A program made the translations under genes and the position numbers. From Bacteroidaceae bacterium (lineage in GTDB: Bacteria; Bacteroidota; Bacteroidia; Bacteroidales; Muribaculaceae): a stretch of DNA of 64,000 nucleotides. The notes below the pieces were generated by a model. The model was given only the letters and a program-made list of their open reading frames with translations. It had not been told where the DNA came from and searched no databases. Each line of letters begins with the position of its first letter. Within the stretch, counting starts at the first letter, position 1. Of the stretch, positions 17,676 to 26,206 are shown one piece after another. Location of the stretch: NCBI GenBank assembly GCA_021768245.1, contig JAETNO010000011.1, forward strand, positions 16,934 through 80,933, given 5' to 3'.

Positions 17676-20195
17676 TTACATTTCTACCGGCTGGGCTTTT
17701 TTCTTTGATTCCGACCGGTGACCGGATTTCTTTCCGTCATTATCTTCGTTTTCATCGTTGTCGCTGTCGTCCTTGGAATAACCGTAGCTGCCATAATTGC
17801 CGTAATGATATCCGTAGCGGTGATATCCGTAGCGGTTGTAGCCATAGTGGGAGAATTCCTGATGGGTGCCGTTTAGAATCACGGAAAGGTTGGGATAGCG
17901 GCGCTCCTGATACCATGTCTCGATGTCGGTGAGGAAGGAGCGATCCATGATATGGGCGCGGACGATGAAGAGGGTCATTTCTGCAAAGCGACTGATGATG
18001 GCGGCGTCGGCGACGATTTCAACCGGTGGACAGTCGATAATCACATAGTCGTAGTTCTCCTTGAGCTCTTCCATCATTTTGGAGAAGCGGGGAGTGAAGA
18101 GCAGTTCAGAGGGATTGGGCGGTATGGTTCCGACGGGAATGATATCGAGTTCGCCGAGACGCGTGATGACATCATGATAGTCGGCCACCTGACCGCTGAG
18201 GTAGTTGGAGACACCCATCTCAGGCTCGTCGATATATTTCGAGAGCGAGGCTTTGCGGAGGTCGAGGTCAACGGCTATGACTTTCTTCCCCTTGATGGCG
18301 AGCGCGGTCGAGATGTTGGCGCATATGAATGTCTTGCCACTGCCGGGGTTCATCGACGTCAGCATCACCACGTGGTGGCCTCCGTCGAAGCCGAGGATAA
18401 ACTCGAGGTTTGTGCGCACGACTCGGAAGGCTTCGTTCATCACATTCCGGCTTCCCGCTTTCACGAGCAGGCGGTTGTCTTTGATTTCACGCGCCACCCT
18501 GCGTTTGCCCTTCCGCTCGGTGGCGAGAGGGATTTCTCCTACAAAGGGAGCATGGAGCACCTGCAGGTCCTTGCGTCCCCTGACGGCGGTGTTGAAGGTC
18601 TCGATGAGAATTATTATGCCGCTTGGAATCAGCAGTCCAATCAGCAGGGCTATCGCGAGCACTCTTGTGGAGTCCGGGGTGACCGGAACCGGCGATGAGG
18701 AGGGCGACTCTATCAGACGGGTGTTGTAGGCGGTGAAAGCCTGTGACAGTTCATTCTCCTCGCGCTTCTGGAGGAGGAAAAGATAGAGCTGTTCCTTAAC
18801 CTTTTGCTGACGTTCAACCGAAAGGAGATATTTCTCCTGCTGCGGATTGACCGTGAGTTTCGACACTGCCTGCGATTGGGCCGAGGATATGGCCCTGCGC
18901 TGGGTGCCGAGCATTGTCAGCTCATTGTCGAGAGAGCCGAGGATGCTGCTTTTCATCGTCCTTAGCTTGTCGTCGATGTCCATGACAAGGGGGTTCTGTT
19001 CCGACGAGACCGCTAGGTGGTTGTTGCGCTGGAGGAGCAGAGAGTTGTAGGCCTGAATCTGCGCTTCGATGCCCGGGTTGTCGATGCCGGAGTTGGCCGG
19101 TAGCTGCTCCTTGTCGTGGAGGCCGTCGCTGAGATAGCTTCGGAGATATTTCGTCATATAGACGCGGTTGTCGAGTTCGCGTCCGGCTTCTTCCGTCGAC
19201 GCCTTCTGCGAGAGGGCTATTCCGCCCATCGACGCGACATCCGTCACGAGGTTGCGCGACTTGTAGTCAGAGATATCGCTGTCCACGTTGCCGAGCTCGC
19301 TTTCAATAATTGCGAGGCGGTCGCGTATGAATTCCGTGGTGCTTGTGGTCACCTGGTTGCGGTCCTTGACCCAGTTTTCGTTATATACGGCCACAAGCGT
19401 GGAGAGGATGTCCTCACCGCGCGTGCGGGAGACGTCGTAGTATTTGAGGTCTATGATGGAAGCTTTGTTGTTGCGCTGCTCTGCAATGATGCCACCCTGC
19501 ACCTTTCCGATAACCGAGCGCATCGGCGAGCGCACTACTTTCAGATTGTCGGTCATGCCGGCATGATAGTAGGGCGACGGGTTTACGGTCATCCTGCCGA
19601 GAGGAGTCTTGACTGACTTTCCCATCTTGAAGGTGAAGGTGCCTTCGGTCTTTTCGCCACCGATGATTATGCCGGAGAGCCTGACGGTGCTGTCGCGGCG
19701 TATGGCGATACTGAATTCCACGGCATCAGTGTCGCGAATGTCGGGAATCTCGACCGCTACAGGCAAGTCGAGTCCATAGGCGGCATTATCGTGGAAGGGA
19801 CCGGGATGGAAATATTCTATGTCGAGCTTCAGGCGCTTGACTATCTCCGAGGCTACAGCAGCCGTGCGCATCGACATTATTTCATTTGTGATGTTCACTC
19901 CCTGCCCCTTGATGCCCAGCTCGTCGAGCAGGGCTTCGGAGCCTCCCTGTTTCTCGTCGCCTTTCACCATTATCGAGGCCGACGAGAGATAGACTTTCGG
20001 GGTTATCTGTAGATAGTAGTAAGCCGCTCCGAAGGCAATGGCGAGTGATAGCACAAACCATTTCCAGTTACCTAAAAGGAGGAAGCCGACATCCTTTATT
20101 TTTGCAAAACCTTCCGTGCCGTGGCGGAAGGAAGCTGCTGTTGACGATGAGCCACCCTGTGCCGGTGCGGGTTCGGGGTTAAGATTGCGTTCCAT
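17676..20195 (-). CDS. Tyrosine autokinase / chain-length regulator (Wzc-like)
   Basis: This 839-residue protein joins a Wzz-type periplasmic domain (transmembrane helices near 45 and 525, coiled coils between) to a cytoplasmic BY-kinase. The kinase has Walker A MNPGSGKTF near 612, Walker A' VIAVDLDLRKASLSK and Walker B YVIIDCPPVE. The tail from about 780 to 806 is packed with YGY units, the expected autophosphorylation cluster, followed by an acidic then basic end. It controls chain length and export together with the Wza-like lipoprotein encoded 29 bp upstream. Length is typical of Bacteroidetes fused forms. Confidence 0.94.
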   Translation of the reverse strand: MERNLNPEPAPAQGGSSSTAASFRHGTEGFAKIKDVGFLLLGNWKWFVLSLAIAFGAAYYYLQITPKVYLSSASIMVKGDEKQGGSEALLDELGIKGQGVNITNEIMSMRTAAVASEIVKRLKLDIEYFHPGPFHDNAAYGLDLPVAVEIPDIRDTDAVEFSIAIRRDSTVRLSGIIIGGEKTEGTFTFKMGKSVKTPLGRMTVNPSPYYHAGMTDNLKVVRSPMRSVIGKVQGGIIAEQRNNKASIIDLKYYDVSRTRGEDILSTLVAVYNENWVKDRNQVTTSTTEFIRDRLAIIESELGNVDSDISDYKSRNLVTDVASMGGIALSQKASTEEAGRELDNRVYMTKYLRSYLSDGLHDKEQLPANSGIDNPGIEAQIQAYNSLLLQRNNHLAVSSEQNPLVMDIDDKLRTMKSSILGSLDNELTMLGTQRRAISSAQSQAVSKLTVNPQQEKYLLSVERQQKVKEQLYLFLLQKREENELSQAFTAYNTRLIESPSSSPVPVTPDSTRVLAIALLIGLLIPSGIIILIETFNTAVRGRKDLQVLHAPFVGEIPLATERKGKRRVAREIKDNRLLVKAGSRNVMNEAFRVVRTNLEFILGFDGGHHVVMLTSMNPGSGKTFICANISTALAIKGKKVIAVDLDLRKASLSKYIDEPEMGVSNYLSGQVADYHDVITRLGELDIIPVGTIPPNPSELLFTPRFSKMMEELKENYDYVIIDCPPVEIVADAAIISRFAEMTLFIVRAHIMDRSFLTDIETWYQERRYPNLSVILNGTHQEFSHYGYNRYGYHRYGYHYGNYGSYGYSKDDSDNDENEDNDGKKSGHRSESKKKAQPVEM

Positions 20196-20224
20196 GGTTG
20201 GATATATGTGTTTTCCGTGATTTG

Positions 20225-21013
20225 TTATTTAGCAATGAGCACTGCCACGCTTACGCCGAAAGTGAAGAGCGACATCCAGAACGCCGGTGTCATGAAGCTG
20301 TTGCCGTTGGCGGTCGACTGGTTGGCCTTGACCTGAGAGGGCTCGACGTAGATCATGTCGTTCTGCTTAAGATAGTAGGCCGGGGAGGCATAGATTCCGT
20401 CAGCGCGGGTGAGGTCTATGCGGTGGGCTATCTGCTGACCGTTTTCAGTGCGTAGAACGAGCACGTTGGTGCGCTTGCCGGATATGGCGAGGTCACCGGA
20501 GATTGACAGGGCCTCCATTATATTGAGTTTGTCGGAGGGGAATTCATGGCGTCCCACTCCCGATTCACCTATGACATAGTAGGCCATATCGGGGAAATCG
20601 ACAGTCACTATGGGGTCGCGCAGAAGGCTTCCGGCGAGGAGGCGGTATTTCACGAGTTTTGCCACCTCAAGGCGTGTAAGCCCCTCGACCGACAATTGTC
20701 CGAGCACAGGCATGTCTATTTTTCCGTTCTTGTCAACAGTGTAGATGTCGACATGTTGAGTCTGACTGCCGTTATTGACGCTGATATTGAAGATTTTTGC
20801 CAGTTCCTCGTCGCGACTGTGCACATTGATGTTTAGTTTGTCGCCGGGCTGGAGACGCAGTTCGCCGCCTTCCTGGAGGCGTAGCACCGCGTTTGGAGGG
20901 AGGTCCTGGATATATGCGATATCTTTAGCCGGGCCGCAGCCGCTTAAAAGGGCCATTGAGGCAAAAAGCAGCCCCGCAAGGGTGTTTCTCGTAAGCACTG
21001 AGATGAATTTCAT
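20225..21013 (-). CDS. Polysaccharide export lipoprotein (Wza-like)
   Basis: This 262-residue outer-membrane export protein has a lipoprotein signal with lipobox LLSGC (cysteine near 26). A Poly_export domain begins with LQPGDKLNINVHSRDEEL, followed by SLBB-type segments (YVIGESGVGRHEFPS). The C-terminus has one hydrophobic segment (FWMSLFTFGVSVAVLI), common in Bacteroidetes members. It forms the export channel that works with the Wzc-like kinase. It is the first gene of the large minus-strand operon, with a promoter 60 bp upstream. Confidence 0.93.
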   Translation of the reverse strand: MKFISVLTRNTLAGLLFASMALLSGCGPAKDIAYIQDLPPNAVLRLQEGGELRLQPGDKLNINVHSRDEELAKIFNISVNNGSQTQHVDIYTVDKNGKIDMPVLGQLSVEGLTRLEVAKLVKYRLLAGSLLRDPIVTVDFPDMAYYVIGESGVGRHEFPSDKLNIMEALSISGDLAISGKRTNVLVLRTENGQQIAHRIDLTRADGIYASPAYYLKQNDMIYVEPSQVKANQSTANGNSFMTPAFWMSLFTFGVSVAVLIAK

Positions 21014-21072
21014 GATTTGTGATGGTTCTTTAGGTATTGTAAGCTACTATATTAGTATTGTAATCCAATCAA

Positions 21073-21104
21073 CAAAATTACTAATTCTTGTCAAGCCCCG
21101 CAAT
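21073..21104 (-). promoter_or_regulatory. Promoter for the polysaccharide operon
   Basis: TAATTTTG lies at 21080-21073 on the minus strand, with ATTG about 20 bases upstream (21104-21101) as a weak -33 element. Predicted transcription starts near 21066, leaving about 53 bases of leader that include the shared ATAGTAG motif at 21029-21052. No inverted repeats of the kind that flank phase-variable capsule promoters are visible, so this locus does not look switchable. Confidence 0.6.
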
Positions 21105-21114
21105 GAATTTTTTG

Positions 21115-21151
21115 AAAAATAGCCCGTGACGATTCGCCACGGGCTATTTTT
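21115..21151 (-). terminator. Terminator of the MetE-like gene
   Basis: A perfect 14-bp stem (AAAAATAGCCCGTG with CACGGGCTATTTTT) closes a nine-base loop just 3' of the MetE-like gene. The AT flanks give the U-tract on the minus strand. It separates that gene from the polysaccharide operon promoter. Confidence 0.9.
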
Positions 21152-21173
21152 AACATTTTCCCCTCTAACTCTG

Positions 21174-22295
21174 CTATTTCAGCGCGGCTTTTGCCGCAGC
21201 AGTTCTCAGTAGGGATATCTTTGTCCACTGTGTTTCGTAGTTGAGCCCCTGACGCTCGCGGTCGCGCACCTTGAATCCGCATGTCGGGCTGATTGATATC
21301 ATGTTCATCGGCACATAGCGTTCGGCCACGGAGATGGCAGTCACGATGTCGTCCACATTCTCAAGGTTGGGGAGGCTCCCGTCGACGAGCCCGAGAATCA
21401 CGCGCTTGCCCTCGGGAAGCCAGCGGAGCACATTGATGTCCTCTGGGCGTGAAATCTCAAAGGGAAGGAGGAAGGCGTCAGCATCGACTTTTTCAAGCAT
21501 GAGGCGCAGATGGGCGAGCTCCTTTTCGTCGGCCCAGCGGGGCACGCGGGTCTCGTCTGCGGCGATGCTGAGGGTGATTTCAAGGTCAGCCGGTCGGCCT
21601 TCCACCGAGCGGTTGATGAGCTGGAGAAGCGTGTCGGTTACCTCGTCGGCATTTACGCCACCAAGCAGCAGCGTGCGGTCAAACTCAGGGTCGCTGAGAC
21701 GTCCCCAGACGCCGGTGTCGAGCTGAATGTGGCGGCAACCGAGGCGGTAGAACTCCTCAATCGTGCGGCGGTAGGCCCCGACTATGTCGTCGATGAGGCT
21801 TTCGGGCGTGTCGTAGAGCTTGGAGATATCGCCGTTCGACGACAGGAGTATGCGCATGTAGAGCTCTCCGGGCGAAGGGATGGTCTGGCGCACCTCTGCG
21901 CGTCCGGCTGTAAGCTCCTGCATGTGGGTATATTTTTCGAAAAACGGGTGCTCGGGATTGAACTCTATGCGTCCGTTGAAACGTAGTAGGTCGTGGCGCA
22001 CCACTTCGTCCTGATATATGTGGCCGGTGTCTATGCGTTCGCGGCTCATCCCGAGGAAACCTTCCCAGAAATCGCGGTCCCAGCTTTTACGGCGCATTTC
22101 GCCGTCGGTCACAATCTGGAGGCCGGCTTCGATTTCGCGGTCAATCAGGCGGTCAATCACCCGGTCTTCCTCCTCATGGTAGGCTTCGCGGCTGAGGTTG
22201 CCGCGCACCATTTCGCCAAGTGCGTTTTCAAGTTCTTCGGGAGGGAGGAAACTGCCCACAATCTCAACTCGGGGCATTACAATTGATTGGTCCAT
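21174..22295 (-). CDS. MetE-like cobalamin-independent methyltransferase, single domain
   Basis: This 373-residue protein matches the C-terminal catalytic half of MetE. Visible zinc-site candidates are HIQLDTGVW (histidine), the acidic segment after LEITLSIAADE and the cysteine in ISISPTCGFKVRDRE. It lacks the N-terminal half of full MetE (about 750 residues). Such short archaeal-type or epoxyalkane-CoM-transferase-like members transfer methyl or alkyl groups to thiols. The methyl donor is uncertain. It stands alone between a promoter (TAATTTTG at 22326-22319, minus) and a strong terminator. Confidence 0.8.
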   Translation of the reverse strand: MDQSIVMPRVEIVGSFLPPEELENALGEMVRGNLSREAYHEEEDRVIDRLIDREIEAGLQIVTDGEMRRKSWDRDFWEGFLGMSRERIDTGHIYQDEVVRHDLLRFNGRIEFNPEHPFFEKYTHMQELTAGRAEVRQTIPSPGELYMRILLSSNGDISKLYDTPESLIDDIVGAYRRTIEEFYRLGCRHIQLDTGVWGRLSDPEFDRTLLLGGVNADEVTDTLLQLINRSVEGRPADLEITLSIAADETRVPRWADEKELAHLRLMLEKVDADAFLLPFEISRPEDINVLRWLPEGKRVILGLVDGSLPNLENVDDIVTAISVAERYVPMNMISISPTCGFKVRDRERQGLNYETQWTKISLLRTAAAKAALK

Positions 22296-22369
22296 ATCTT
22301 ATTTTTCTGTTGGGTCTGCAAAATTAGCTATAAATTTTAGCATTATTTAAAGGTGTCAGTTAAAAATGA

Positions 22370-23128
22370 TTAACCGAGCTTGCACTTGCACCCTTCTACC
22401 TGATTGAGCCTGAATGTGTTGAATGTCATTGTCATGGCGTCGAAGGTCAACAGCCGGTTTATGAGCGCGTCGCCCGTGCCGACGAGCAGTTTCACCACTT
22501 CCGTGGCCTGCAGTGACCCTATGACACCCACTACGGTGTTCATCACTCCTGAGACGGCGCATGGCAGTTCCCCGTCGGGGCCGGCCGATGTCGGGTCGAA
22601 GATGCAGCGGTAGCACGCGCTCCCTTTCACATGGCTGAACACCTGGCCCGAGAAGCGCGACACAGCTCCGAACACCATCTTCTTGCCTGTCATTACGCAG
22701 GTGTCATTGATGAGCAGGCGCGTCGCGAGATTGTCGGTGCAGTCAACCGTTATGTCATATTCACCGATGATTCCGGTGGCATTGTCCCCGTCGAGCATCA
22801 ACGGCATCTTCACAATTTCTATATCAGGATTTATCGCCGCCATTTTTTCAGCTGCGGAGTCGACTTTGAGGCGTCCGATGTCGGCTGTGGTGTGGATTAT
22901 CTGACGCTGAAGGTTGCTCAGGCTAACGGTGTCGGCGTCAAGGAGTCCGATTGTTCCTACTCCCGCAGCGGCGAGATAGAGCGCGACGGGGCTTCCGAGA
23001 CCGCCGGCACCGACAATCAGCACCCGTCCGTTTGCGATGGCCTGCTGGCCTGCGAGGTCGATTTCGCAGAGCGAGAGGTGGCCGCGGTAGCGGGTAGACT
23101 CCTCTTTTGTCAATTTTCTCAGTGTCAT
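22370..23128 (-). CDS. ThiF/MoeB/HesA-family adenylyltransferase
   Basis: This 252-residue E1-like enzyme has the nucleotide loop VGAGGLGSPVALYLAAAGVG (about 37-56). The NLQRQI adenylation motif follows near 83 and DCTDN near 131. The zinc-binding cysteines are CYRC near 184 and a final CKC (one residue tighter than the usual CxxC). The family adenylates the C-terminal glycine of a ubiquitin-like sulfur carrier for thiamine, molybdopterin or related pathways. Its ATG overlaps the bioB stop (ATGA), so it is translated from the bioB message. No ThiS or MoaD gene lies nearby. Confidence 0.88.
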   Translation of the reverse strand: MTLRKLTKEESTRYRGHLSLCEIDLAGQQAIANGRVLIVGAGGLGSPVALYLAAAGVGTIGLLDADTVSLSNLQRQIIHTTADIGRLKVDSAAEKMAAINPDIEIVKMPLMLDGDNATGIIGEYDITVDCTDNLATRLLINDTCVMTGKKMVFGAVSRFSGQVFSHVKGSACYRCIFDPTSAGPDGELPCAVSGVMNTVVGVIGSLQATEVVKLLVGTGDALINRLLTFDAMTMTFNTFRLNQVEGCKCKLG

Positions 23129-24111
23129 TTCGAAGGGGTTCTGAAGTTATATCCGCAGTCTTTCACCATCTTTATGTCCTCATCTATCTGAGAGCCTATG
23201 GTGGTTAGCAGGTCGCCCATGATGCTTCCGTTGATGCCGATTCCGAGGGCCTTGCGCTGGGTCTCGCGGCTGATGGCGGCACGGCCTCCGGCAAATCTTA
23301 GCACTGCTTTTGGATGGATGAGGCGGAAAATTGCCACAGTGCGGAGTATCTCGCTGTCAGTCAGCGGGGCCGCGTTCTCGAGTGGTGTCCCCGGAATCGG
23401 CGACAGTATGTTGATGGGGATTGAAACGGGCTTGACCCTCCGCAGTGTCAGGGCGAATTCCACGCGCTGCTCCATGGTCTCGCCCATGCCTATTATGCCT
23501 CCGCAGCAGATTTCCATTCCCGCTTCGCGTGCGGCTTCGATGGTTTTTATTTTATCCTCGATGCTGTGGGTGGTGCAGAGGGTGGGGAAGTGGGAGGGTG
23601 CTGTCTCGAGGTTGCAGTGGTAGCGCTCCACCCCGGCCTCGCGCAGGCGGCGCAGGGAGTCGGCGTCGAGCAGTCCCATTGAGGCACATAGCCCCATGCC
23701 CCCCTTCTCGGATAGCTCGCAGTAGTAGCCGCAGGCCTTCTCGAGAGCTTCACCGCTGAGCGAGCGTCCGCTTGTCACCAGTGAGAAGCGCCCTATGCCT
23801 CGCGAGCGGTTGTAGTCGGCCATTTTCATGCATGTGTCGCGGTCGACCATAGGGTAGACCGCTATGTCGGTATGGTGTCGGGCTGACTGCGCGCACCATT
23901 TGCAGTCCTCCCCGCATCGTCCCGAGCGGGCGTTGATTATGGAGCATGAGTCGAAGTCCCGGCTTCCGAAGCGCTTGGTAATCTCGGCAGCCGCTTCAAA
24001 AAGTTCCTCCTCGTGGGCGGTGTCGACCGATGCGAGGCTCATGGCTTCATTTTCGGAGAGTTGGTCTCCTGAAAGGATTTTTTCTTTGATTGATTTTATA
24101 TCCGGTGTCAT
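23125..24111 (-). CDS. bioB: Biotin synthase
   Basis: This is a radical SAM enzyme of about 328 residues from the ATG at 24111. The frame extends 11 codons upstream, but family members begin near MTPDIKSIKEKIL. The SAM-cluster cysteines lie in SGRCGEDCKWCAQSA (C-x3-C-x2-C), and the NAR residues just before are conserved. Later come YHCNLETAP, CCGGIIGMGE, NILSPIPGTPLE and the arginine of LRFAGGR that binds the second cluster. It inserts sulfur into dethiobiotin. A minus-strand TAATTTTG box at 24149-24142 gives a 25-30-base leader. No other bio gene is in the window. Confidence 0.95.
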   Translation of the reverse strand: MTPDIKSIKEKILSGDQLSENEAMSLASVDTAHEEELFEAAAEITKRFGSRDFDSCSIINARSGRCGEDCKWCAQSARHHTDIAVYPMVDRDTCMKMADYNRSRGIGRFSLVTSGRSLSGEALEKACGYYCELSEKGGMGLCASMGLLDADSLRRLREAGVERYHCNLETAPSHFPTLCTTHSIEDKIKTIEAAREAGMEICCGGIIGMGETMEQRVEFALTLRRVKPVSIPINILSPIPGTPLENAAPLTDSEILRTVAIFRLIHPKAVLRFAGGRAAISRETQRKALGIGINGSIMGDLLTTIGSQIDEDIKMVKDCGYNFRTPSK

Positions 24112-24205
24112 ATATATGTTTCTGTCTGTGTGAAGTTCCGGCAAAATTACTAAAAACTATCCAACCCTTGTGTATAATCGCACTATTTACCCGCTTTCGT
24201 GGGCT

Positions 24206-24213
24206 TAATTTTG
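24206..24213 (+). promoter_or_regulatory. -7 box of the portal/adaptor locus
   Basis: TAATTTTG on the plus strand, 78 bases before the adaptor-like ATG and divergent from bioB. No convincing TTTG -33 element is present at the standard spacing. It suggests that the phage-like genes have their own host-type promoter. Confidence 0.45.
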
Positions 24214-24221
24214 CCCCGTCC

Positions 24222-24263
24222 CCACTCAACACTCAAAACTTCACACTCAAAAATTCAAAAACA
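24222..24263 (+). repeat. CTCAAAACT-type tandem repeat, intergenic copy 1
   Basis: A degenerate repeat of ACTCA(A)ACACTC and CTCAAAACTT units. It begins with the same 11 bases, ACTCAACACTC, as the copy at 61074-61115. It lies in the leader of the adaptor-like gene. Two more copies lie inside coding sequence at 37289-37332 and 43803-43837. Confidence 0.7.
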
Positions 24264-24290
24264 GTGCTTCTTCATCTCGACAGTTCCCAA

Positions 24291-24815
24291 ATGCTTGATT
24301 TGTGGCGGCTGCATGCCGCCTATCTTCCACCGCTTGTCGGCGCGACCCTTTCAGGTCGTGAAGCCATCGACACCAAGGCTTATTTTTCCGCTGAATTCAA
24401 CCGCTGGTACCGCCGTCTGCTTCTCGAGGCTCCCGAACAGTGGCTGAAGGTCGACGAAATCTCCTCGCGCGTGAAACTCCCGCCGTCAGTGGCCTCCGAT
24501 TCATCCACGCCTCTGATCCTTCCCGACGGAGTTGTAAGGGTGGTCTCGGTCAGGCTCGGCTCATGGCTCCGTAAGGCAAGGATAGTGACCGACCCATCCG
24601 ACCCCCTGATTCTCCGTCAGTTGCATCCCTACACCCGCGCCACCTCTTCACGTCCAATTGCCCTGTTCTCCGACGGAGAGCTCCGTCTCTATCCCGCTGC
24701 CGCTCCAGCCGACCGCATAGTCTCCCTGCGCTGTGTCTCTTTTGCGGAAGGAAGCTATGATTTCGACGATGCCGCCCTCGCAGGGCTTCATCCCGCACTT
24801 CAACCTATTGATTAG
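24291..24815 (+). CDS. Phage head-tail adaptor-like protein
   Basis: About 174 residues from the ATG at 24291. A GTG at 24264 would add nine, and the longer upstream frame is intergenic repeat. The N-terminus is helical (LDLWRLHAAYLPPLVGATL). The C-terminal half has the order seen in adaptors of Bacteroidetes phages: PDGVVRVVSVRLGSW, then LHPYTRATSSRPIALF, then GELRLYPAAAPADRIVSL. These small proteins sit under the portal ring and join head to tail. The next gene, 29 bp on, encodes a portal-like protein, which supports the call. No integrase, terminase or tail gene is near. Base use is like the neighbours, so this is not a recent arrival. Confidence 0.6.
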   Translation: MLDLWRLHAAYLPPLVGATLSGREAIDTKAYFSAEFNRWYRRLLLEAPEQWLKVDEISSRVKLPPSVASDSSTPLILPDGVVRVVSVRLGSWLRKARIVTDPSDPLILRQLHPYTRATSSRPIALFSDGELRLYPAAAPADRIVSLRCVSFAEGSYDFDDAALAGLHPALQPID

Positions 24816-24844
24816 TTGTTAACTCCTTAAAAATTATATGCCTA

Positions 24845-26164
24845 ATGATTAATGAACCCGATTCAGCTTTTATCAATGCCCGTTTTGCGTGGCGGGCGGG
24901 AGCCAGGCTCCGCGCCACCCGTCGACGGCTCATGCGCAACACCTATGGCGACCAGTGGAGCGACCTTGTGAAGACCTCCGACGGCCGGGTGCTTACCGAG
25001 TATGAACGCGCGGTAGGCTCGGGTATGAGTCCTATGACCAATAATCTCCTCCGCGCACTTGTGAAGACAGTTGTTGGCCGCTTCCGCTACAATGTGAGTC
25101 AGGAAAATCACTCCTCTTCTGCCGATTTTCAGAAATTTTCTGTGGAAAATCAGCTCGATGAGCTTGACTCGCGCGCCATTGAGGAGTTCCTTATTTCAGG
25201 ATGCGCAATTCAGAAGCTCACCTGTGAGCGTCGCTCGTCGGGGCTGGGCGTATGGGCCGACAACGTGAGTCCCGACAGTTTCTTTGTAAGTCCCTACCTT
25301 GATCCTCGTGGTTCGGATATCCGTCTGATTGGCATGACATCCGACATGCCTCTCAGTGAGGTGAAGCTCCGTTTTGGCCATGGCTCTAAACGCCGTTGCA
25401 GGGAGATTGAGCGGATTTACACCGATTCTGTCCACGCTCCCGTATTCGGTGCTCCTCTCAGTCTTGGTGAGGGCCGTTCCGAGCCGGATTTTCTGCGCCC
25501 ATCCGACCCGGCTATGTGCCGCGTGATAGAGGTGTGGAGTTTCGACATTGATTTATCCGAGCCCGGCGACGACCCCCATTGGCACTGCCGCTTTTTTACT
25601 CCTTCCGGAAAGCTGCTCGACGAGACCCGCTCGTTGCTGCCGGGAGGTTCCCATCCCTTTATAGTGAAGATGTATCCTCTCACCGGTGGAGCCGTCCATC
25701 CCTTCATCGAGGACCTCGTTGACCAACAGAAGCATATCAACAAGCTTATTACCACTATTGACCATGTGCTTGCCAACAGTGCCAAGGGTGTGCTCCTTCT
25801 GCCTACCGACTGCCTGCCGCCGGGCACTGACTATGTTATGGCCGCCGGAATATGGAACAAACCGGGTGGCGTACTTCCCATAAATCCCCATGCCCGTCAG
25901 CTCCCGGTAGAGATTTCGTCGTCGGGTCATAGCGAGGGTGCCGCCAAGCTTCTTGAGTCGGAACTGAAGATGTTTCAGCAGATTTCGGGGGTGACATCAG
26001 CTCTGCAGGGACGGGCGGAAGGTTCCAACACCTCTGCTTCGCTGTTTGAAAGCCAGGTCTATCAGTCGGCAATCGCGCTTCTTGATGTCTATGAGACTTT
26101 CAATTCTTTCCGCTCGGAGCGTAATCGTGCCGCTCTTGAGTTTATTAATGTTTTTTCACAATGA
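24845..26164 (+). CDS. Phage portal-like protein
   Basis: This 439-residue protein looks like a P22-type portal. The N-terminal part has the DQWSDLVK and MTNNLLRALVKTVVGRFRY region (about 37-95). The wing/stem region follows around FIVKMYPLTGGAVHPFIEDL. The strongest sign is the long helix DLVDQQKHINKLITTIDHVL (about 290-309), typical of portal stems. The C-terminal TSALQGRAEGSNTSASLFES helix turn is also characteristic. It is full-length and unbroken, but shorter than P22 portal. Portals form the dodecameric DNA gate at one capsid vertex. The setting, between bioB and LOG, has no other phage functions except the adaptor-like gene and possibly two small genes downstream. Identification is from motif memory, not a search. 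Confidence 0.7.
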   Translation: MINEPDSAFINARFAWRAGARLRATRRRLMRNTYGDQWSDLVKTSDGRVLTEYERAVGSGMSPMTNNLLRALVKTVVGRFRYNVSQENHSSSADFQKFSVENQLDELDSRAIEEFLISGCAIQKLTCERRSSGLGVWADNVSPDSFFVSPYLDPRGSDIRLIGMTSDMPLSEVKLRFGHGSKRRCREIERIYTDSVHAPVFGAPLSLGEGRSEPDFLRPSDPAMCRVIEVWSFDIDLSEPGDDPHWHCRFFTPSGKLLDETRSLLPGGSHPFIVKMYPLTGGAVHPFIEDLVDQQKHINKLITTIDHVLANSAKGVLLLPTDCLPPGTDYVMAAGIWNKPGGVLPINPHARQLPVEISSSGHSEGAAKLLESELKMFQQISGVTSALQGRAEGSNTSASLFESQVYQSAIALLDVYETFNSFRSERNRAALEFINVFSQ

Positions 26165-26206
26165 TGTGCGCGATTCTTACTATAGTGTGCTTGTAATTTT
26201 GCCAAT

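Noticed and set aside
21001..21114. Invertible capsule promoter
   Set aside because: No pair of inverted repeats flanks the promoter of the polysaccharide operon.
24090..24290. Longer frame extending the adaptor-like gene upstream
   Set aside because: The added residues are encoded by the bioB promoter region and the CTCAAAACT repeat. The promoter -7 box at 24206-24213 lies inside the extension.
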